Shown: piece by piece, positions 59,531 through 64,000 of the stretch
Numbering within the stretch: position 1 is the first letter of the stretch
How the letters are laid out: each line of letters begins with the position of its first letter
Source of the DNA: Torulaspora globosa
Taxonomy: Eukaryota; Ascomycota; Saccharomycetes; Saccharomycetales; Saccharomycetaceae
Assembly: GCF_014133895.1 (NCBI RefSeq)
Contig: NC_050727.1
Coordinates: 992,001 to 1,056,000, forward strand
Reading direction: 5' to 3'
DNA length: 64,000 nt
Program-made: the position numbers and the translations under genes
The notes under the pieces: model-generated
What the model saw: only the letters and a program-made list of their open reading frames with translations
Told to the model about the DNA's origin: nothing
Databases searched by the model: none

Positions 59531-61228
59531 ATGTCGCAAACAATAACACCAAATAACGATCTTTCGCTGGTCCCGTCGCTTGAAAAAGCGGTGGAGCTAT
59601 CCAGGATCTCTGATGCTTCAACCCCATCTAACAAGGCTGCTTCTGATGTATACGAACTGGAAAAGCCGGAGGAGATTCCGCTGGCAGAGAAACCGCTAAA
59701 AGAATATGCCACGGTTATTATCATGTGTCTGATGATCGCTTTTGGTGGATTTGTTTTTGGGTGGGATACGGGTACGATCTCAGGGTTTGTGAATCACACG
59801 GATTTCATCTTAAGGTTTGGACAGTACAATCCAAATACTGATTCTTATTATCTATCCGATGTCAGAACAGGTCTTATAGTGGCTATCTTCAACATTGGGT
59901 GTGCTATTGGTGGCTTGACTTTGGGTCGTCTTGGTGACATGTATGGTCGTCGTATTGGTTTAATGGGCGTGGTCATGGTTTATGTTGTTGGTATTATAAT
60001 TCAAATCTCTTCTGTCAACAAGTGGTACCAATATTTCATTGGAAGAATCGTTTCTGGCCTCGGAGTTGGTGGTATTGCTGTCCTGTCGCCAACATTGATT
60101 TCTGAGATTGCTCCTAAACACCTGAGAGGGACCTGTGTGTCTTTCTACCAACTGATGATCACTTTGGGTATCTTCTTGGGTTATTGCACAAATTATGGTA
60201 CGAAAAAGTACTCCAATTCTGTCCAATGGCGGGTCCCATTGGGTCTCTGCTTTGCCTGTGCTATCTTCATGGTTGCTGGTATGCTGATGGTGCCTGAGTC
60301 TCCAAGATATTTGGTTGAGAAAGGTAGATTCAGCGATGCTAGACGATCCTTGGCTAGATCAAACAAACTCTCAGTCGACGACTTGGGCGTGACGTGCGAA
60401 TTGAGTGCAATTACCGCTGGTGTGGAAGCTGAAAGAGAAGCAGGCAATGCCACCTGGGGCGAACTGTTCTCTGCTAAAGGTAAAGTTCTACCACGCGTCA
60501 TCATGGGGGTGATGATTCAGTCCTTGCAGCAATTGACCGGCAACAACTACTTCTTCTACTATGGTACCACAATCTTCAAGGCTGTCGGGCTAGAAGATTC
60601 TTTCGAGACGGCTATCATACTTGGGGCTGTCAACTTCGCCTCCACATTTGTCAGTTTATGGATCGTGGAAAGATTTGGTCGTCGTAAATGTCTCCTATGG
60701 GGTTCTGCTTCCATGGCGGTATGTTTCGTCGTCTTTGCATCTGTCGGTGTCACCAGCCTGTGGCCACAGGGAAGTCAGGCGCCTTCCTCCAAATCTGCCG
60801 GAGACGTCATGATTGTCTTCACCTGTATTTTCATCTTCTGTTTTGCAACCACCTGGGCTCCCATTGCATATGTCATTGTTGCTGAGAGTTATCCTCTGCG
60901 TGTCAAGAACCGTGCCATGGCCATTGCTGTTGGCTCCAACTGGATCTGGGGTTTCCTCATTGCCTTCTTCACACCTTTCATCACCAGTGCCATCAATTTC
61001 TACTACGGTTACGTCTTCATGGGATGTCTGATTTTCTCCTACTTCTATGTCTTCCTCTTCGTTTGCGAAACCAAAGGTCTGGCTTTGGAAGAGGTCAACC
61101 AGATGTACGAGGAAGGTGTCTTGCCATGGAAGTCGGTCGACTGGCTACCAGCCGAGAGAAGATCCTTGAGTTACGATCCTGAAGCTGCCCACACTGATGA
61201 CAAACCATGGCATAAAAGGTTCTCTTGA
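59531..61228 (+). CDS. hexose transporter, HXT family (MFS sugar porter)
   Basis: A 565-residue sugar porter with twelve membrane helices. Sugar-porter signatures are present: [14 protein letters not shown] after helix 2, [12 protein letters not shown] after helix 6, [16 protein letters not shown] in helix 7, RFGRRKCLL after helix 8 and the closing [20 protein letters not shown]. The helix 1 motif [15 protein letters not shown] and helix 5 [20 protein letters not shown] are typical of glucose-carrying Hxt proteins. First ATG in frame is 59531 (MSQTITPN). The exact HXT number cannot be assigned; no HXT gene stands at this place in the S. cerevisiae-derived order. Confidence 0.94.
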   Translation: MSQTITPNNDLSLVPSLEKAVELSRISDASTPSNKAASDVYELEKPEEIPLAEKPLKEYATVIIMCLMIAFGGFVFGWDTGTISGFVNHTDFILRFGQYNPNTDSYYLSDVRTGLIVAIFNIGCAIGGLTLGRLGDMYGRRIGLMGVVMVYVVGIIIQISSVNKWYQYFIGRIVSGLGVGGIAVLSPTLISEIAPKHLRGTCVSFYQLMITLGIFLGYCTNYGTKKYSNSVQWRVPLGLCFACAIFMVAGMLMVPESPRYLVEKGRFSDARRSLARSNKLSVDDLGVTCELSAITAGVEAEREAGNATWGELFSAKGKVLPRVIMGVMIQSLQQLTGNNYFFYYGTTIFKAVGLEDSFETAIILGAVNFASTFVSLWIVERFGRRKCLLWGSASMAVCFVVFASVGVTSLWPQGSQAPSSKSAGDVMIVFTCIFIFCFATTWAPIAYVIVAESYPLRVKNRAMAIAVGSNWIWGFLIAFFTPFITSAINFYYGYVFMGCLIFSYFYVFLFVCETKGLALEEVNQMYEEGVLPWKSVDWLPAERRSLSYDPEAAHTDDKPWHKRFS

Positions 61229-61396
61229 GTTCTTCTGGCCATGTTAAGGCCACATATATCATCCATTAACGTATTCATTCATAACGCTTTAGCTTGGCAA
61301 TTTGACATCTATCTTGTTAGAAAGTACAAAGCGGCGGCCTAAAAGTTAAAGTACTTGACACACTCATTTCAGCAGGATATAAAAGGATCAGCTAGA

Positions 61397-62215
61397 ATGA
61401 CTCTCATCAAGTCTGAACCGAATACTGACAGCTCGATATCACTTTTGGACGGTAAAATAGCCGGGATTCAGAAATCAAAGGATTCCGCAGATAGCCGCCC
61501 AGCTCTGGGCTCAAAGAAGGTGAACGTTGTTAGCGGTAAAAAGGAACCCACGAAAGATCTGACGAAGTATAAGTTCGAGGAATTTCTCTTGAATGCTGGC
61601 GGAGGCAGGCAAGCGAACCTGAGTTCCGCAGAGTTCAAGACCGGTTTCTCAAGCGACAGGGCGCTGATCAAGAAAGAGCCAGATATTAGCAAGAACGCAA
61701 ACCCTAGCAGCTACAGTACACCTGTCAAGAGGACCGCCGCTGCGGAAGAAAGTGCGGATAAGGAGAAGAAGAAGCTCGATACAGCTGGTAAGCTGAAGAA
61801 GGTGGCGACACAAAATGAGGAGCGGGAGTCTCAAACCGTTCAAAAGCCGTTGAAAACGCCGGGTCCTTACCGTCCGATCACTGAGATGCTCTACGAATCC
61901 AGTAGCAAATCGCTTAACGAGTCTGAAGCGCCACTGTTCCAGGACCTAGACCAAGAATCTGAGAGAAAGTTCTGCCGTGAGGCTGGGCAATGGTCGCTCG
62001 ACGAATGGATTAGCCAGGGCCAGATGCTGCTAAATGCACATACTAGCCTCGTTGGTCAACTGGTTCGCGAGAGAATCGAACTGAGCGGAAAGTTCCGAGC
62101 CATAACCTCGGTTATCAACGACCGGGCCGAGGCCCTTAACAGGCAAGGTCAGCTTCTAGACGAGAAATTGAGGAAGATCGAGAATCTAGGGAAGGAGATC
62201 TTGGATATCATTTGA
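61397..62215 (+). CDS. ECM11: meiotic synaptonemal complex protein Ecm11
   Basis: A 272-residue protein matching S. cerevisiae Ecm11 (YDR446W, 302), which with Gmc2 forms the central element of the synaptonemal complex and is SUMOylated. The N-terminus reads MTLIKSEP; Ile-Lys-Ser-Glu is a psi-K-x-E SUMO site with Lys5, the site used in S. cerevisiae. A second match, IKKEP, lies at Lys92. A basic disordered middle precedes the conserved C-terminal helical region (about 170-272, GPYRPITEMLYESS onward, ending in a coiled coil). Start: ATG 61397. Position between YDR444W-like and RPS17 agrees. Confidence 0.9.
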   Translation: MTLIKSEPNTDSSISLLDGKIAGIQKSKDSADSRPALGSKKVNVVSGKKEPTKDLTKYKFEEFLLNAGGGRQANLSSAEFKTGFSSDRALIKKEPDISKNANPSSYSTPVKRTAAAEESADKEKKKLDTAGKLKKVATQNEERESQTVQKPLKTPGPYRPITEMLYESSSKSLNESEAPLFQDLDQESERKFCREAGQWSLDEWISQGQMLLNAHTSLVGQLVRERIELSGKFRAITSVINDRAEALNRQGQLLDEKLRKIENLGKEILDII

Positions 62216-62338
62216 CCAACACAGGTCCCATCAAGCTGCTAGAGTGCAGCGCTTTTGCTAGTATGGATTAATCGATGATTATTTCGTTGTTCGAGGTTAT
62301 TTAACTGTACACAAAAAAGAAACACGGTGCAAGAGCGT

Positions 62339-62953
62339 TTAGATTCTTCTTCTGAAACGTCTTTCTCTTTGAGCAGAGACGCTGGTAACAGACAATGGCA
62401 ATTTCAAACCCAAGGACTTAACCAAGTCAGCGGTTTGGTTGTCAACGTTCAAGACACCCTTGGAGTGGCTCAAGTCCAAAGCAGAAACGTCTGGCACGTA
62501 TTGGTCCTTTCTCTCTCTTTCTTCTTCTTGCAATTTGAAAGAGATACCTCTGACTGGGCCCTTTTGGATTCTCTTCATCAAGTGGGTAGTGTAACCAGCA
62601 ATCTTGTTTCTCAATCTCTTGGATTGAATGGTGGCAATCTCATCACACAATCTCTTGTTGGTTTGGAAATCCAAAGTCAACTTTGGATAGTAACGTTCAA
62701 TCAAAGCCTTGGAAGCACGCTTGACGGTCTTAGTTCTAACTCTACCCTGTTGGAATGAAATTCATCACGAGAACGCAATGAAGGAACTCGTTAGTAAATT
62801 TGTTCTGCAAATGCACATATTAAGCTGATTTCCCCTCTCATATATGTTACACTCCATCATGATATATCCCATTCTTGACGTAGTTTCCAAGTGCCTCATG
62901 ACGCTCAAACGAGTAGGAAATCAACCAATTTAATATTGTCATTAACGTACCAT
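62339..62953 (-). CDS. RPS17: 40S ribosomal protein eS17, one intron
   Basis: A 136-residue small-subunit ribosomal protein, nearly identical to S. cerevisiae Rps17 in length and sequence. The first exon is only the ATG (62953-62951); exon 2 is 62746-62339, starting GGT AGA GTT for Gly-Arg-Val-Arg-Thr-Lys. The intron (62950-62747, 204 nt) has a GTACGT donor, TACTAAC at 62796-62790 and a CAG acceptor. RPS17A (YML024W) and RPS17B (YDR447C) of S. cerevisiae have the same ATG-only first exon; here one gene stands in the shared ancestral position. A Rap1-like site lies upstream. Confidence 0.97.
62747..62950 (-). other. RPS17 intron
   Basis: 204 nt with a GTACGT donor directly after the start codon, TACTAAC branch point at 62796-62790 and CAG acceptor at 62749-62747. 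Confidence 0.9.
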
Positions 62954-63479
62954 TTTGTTTTGCTAGTTTCGACGTTGTTGAATGCAGGAGTTACGATCTA
63001 CTTGGCACACTTGCCTCTTGATCAACAATATCACGGCAAGGTTGTGAAATTGCTACCAGCGCGAGCTGGCATCATTTGGTCAGTCAGCCCGTGGCCGCGA
63101 TGCCCTCTAGCCTAAGCCCGTCCAGCCCTGGGAGGACCAGCGGCAGACCATCGCGGTTGAGCCTGTAAGCCTCTGCCCAGAGGCCTCTAGCTCCAGCCTG
63201 GAGTCCTTCCAGAGGACCGACTCATCGAGTGACGCAGAAAAAAATGTTTGGTGAACAAAAATTTCAATTCGAAATCATACAATGTTTGGGTGTTAAGAAG
63301 TTCAGACAGTCATACAAAATGTTCTATCATTTAACACGAAAGTTGGCGTTTCTTCAATCTCCGTTGACTAATCGTCTAAGGCAGTTAACGAGCTGACTCA
63401 GTATAGGTAGGCTCTCAAGGAGCTAGCTTCAAGGCTAGGGTGCGATTGGTAGCGAGAGTGGCACTGCAGTTTGAGGAGA
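62954..63479. other. divergent RPS17/ADA2 promoter region with GC-rich patch
   Basis: 526 bases. The part at about 63085-63235 is GC-rich and has several perfect short inverted repeats. The ADA2-proximal third has a Rap1-like site for RPS17 and an A-rich run. No coding frame is convincing. Confidence 0.55.
63284..63294 (-). promoter_or_regulatory. Rap1-like site for RPS17
   Basis: The minus strand reads ACACCCAAACA (then TTG), close to the Rap1 consensus ACACCCRYACA, 331 bases before the RPS17 ATG. That is a usual distance for a ribosomal protein gene; a weaker related sequence, CACCAAACATT, lies nearer RPS17. Confidence 0.5.
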
Positions 63480-64000
63480 ATGTCAAATAAGTTTCACTGT
63501 GATGTTTGCTCCTCGGATTGTACCAACAGAGTGAGAATATCATGTGCGGAATGCCCCGAATACGATCTATGCGTACCCTGTTTCTCGCAAGGCTCTTACA
63601 ATGGTAATCATCGACCATATCATGATTACAGGATCATAGAGACCAAGTCATACCCGATCCTTTGCGAGGATTGGGGGGCGGATGAGGAGTTAGCTCTGGT
63701 TAAGGGAAGCCAAAGCCTGGGGCTGGGCAATTGGCAGGACGTGGCGGACCATGTTGGTAGCAGAGACAAAGAAGAGGTGGCCGAGCACTACTTGAAGTAC
63801 TACGTTTACAGTCAATTTTATCCGATTCCCGATATAACCAAGGATATCAAAGTTGATCAGGAACAGTTTTTGGAGGAGAGACGTGAAAGAATTGAAAGAT
63901 TCAGGGAAAAGCCACTGCAACCCTCAAGGAAACCTATGGCGTCGGTACCTAGTTGTCATGAAGTGCAAGGATTTATGCCAGGAAGACTTGAGTTCGAGAC
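63480..64000 (+). CDS. ADA2: SAGA/ADA coactivator subunit Ada2, N-terminal part only
   Basis: The frame begins with ATG at 63480 and is open to the window end (173 complete codons); the rest of the gene (S. cerevisiae Ada2, 434 residues) is outside. The N-terminal ZZ zinc finger (about residues 3-55) has its cysteines and histidines (FHCDVCSSDC, CAECPEYDLCVPCF, HRPYHDYR). A SANT domain follows at about 60-112 (WGADEELALVKGSQSLGLGNW). The segment PSCHEVQGFMPGRLEFE is typical. Ada2 activates Gcn5 acetyltransferase in SAGA and ADA. Position after RPS17 matches YDR448W. Confidence 0.97.
   Translation, partial: MSNKFHCDVCSSDCTNRVRISCAECPEYDLCVPCFSQGSYNGNHRPYHDYRIIETKSYPILCEDWGADEELALVKGSQSLGLGNWQDVADHVGSRDKEEVAEHYLKYYVYSQFYPIPDITKDIKVDQEQFLEERRERIERFREKPLQPSRKPMASVPSCHEVQGFMPGRLEFE

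Overview
This is nuclear DNA of a budding yeast in the family Saccharomycetaceae, from a lineage that branched before the whole-genome duplication (Lachancea, Torulaspora, Zygosaccharomyces or a relative; I cannot decide which). Almost every gene has a clear Saccharomyces cerevisiae counterpart, and the counterparts come alternately from two S. cerevisiae regions, chromosome IV right arm (YDR421-YDR448) and chromosome XIII left arm (YML006-YML024). S. cerevisiae split this ancestral block into two paralogous segments; here it is still one interleaved row. Genes are dense and mostly intronless. The few introns have yeast-type GTATGT/TACTAAC signals, and there is one tRNA.

Layout, left to right: the C-terminal end of an ARO80-like zinc-cluster regulator; GIS4; SIP1 (SNF1 kinase beta subunit); YAP1 (oxidative-stress bZIP factor) divergent from ERG6 (ergosterol synthesis); a GIT1-like glycerophosphodiester transporter; DYN2 (two introns); SNX41; RPN9; BNA7; TIF35; MRPL39; SPT5; RAD33; ERV25; CYM1; NPL3; UBX2; TRM9; GPI17; TAF11; PPM1; PPZ1; GPI19; PSP2 (probable 5' intron); a YML018C/THI74-type membrane protein; OST6; LRS4; a YML020W-type hydrolase; UNG1; DOT1; APT1; NSE5; SSN2/MED13; HYR1 (Yap1-linked peroxidase); a YDR444W/ROG1-type lipase; tRNA-Lys(CUU); a hexose transporter; ECM11; RPS17 (one intron); and the N-terminal part of ADA2.

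These are mainly independent housekeeping genes. Functional links worth noting are Yap1 with its peroxidase partner Hyr1, GPI17 with GPI19 in GPI-anchor synthesis, NPL3 with PSP2 as RGG-type RNA-binding proteins, and SPT5, TAF11, SSN2, ADA2 and DOT1 in transcription and chromatin. Several promoters carry recognisable sites: a cluster of Upc2/Ecm22-type elements before ERG6, a Rpn4 PACE element before RPN9, a Pho4-type site before the GIT1-like gene and a Rap1-like site before RPS17.

I saw no transposon, CRISPR array, viral gene or obviously new multi-gene system. The best candidates for new biology are small: very short first or internal exons (PSP2, DYN2), an unexplained pair of overlapping reading frames next to HYR1, a GC-rich inverted-repeat patch between RPS17 and ADA2, and three genes (GIT1-like, HYR1, HXT) that interrupt the S. 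cerevisiae-derived gene order.
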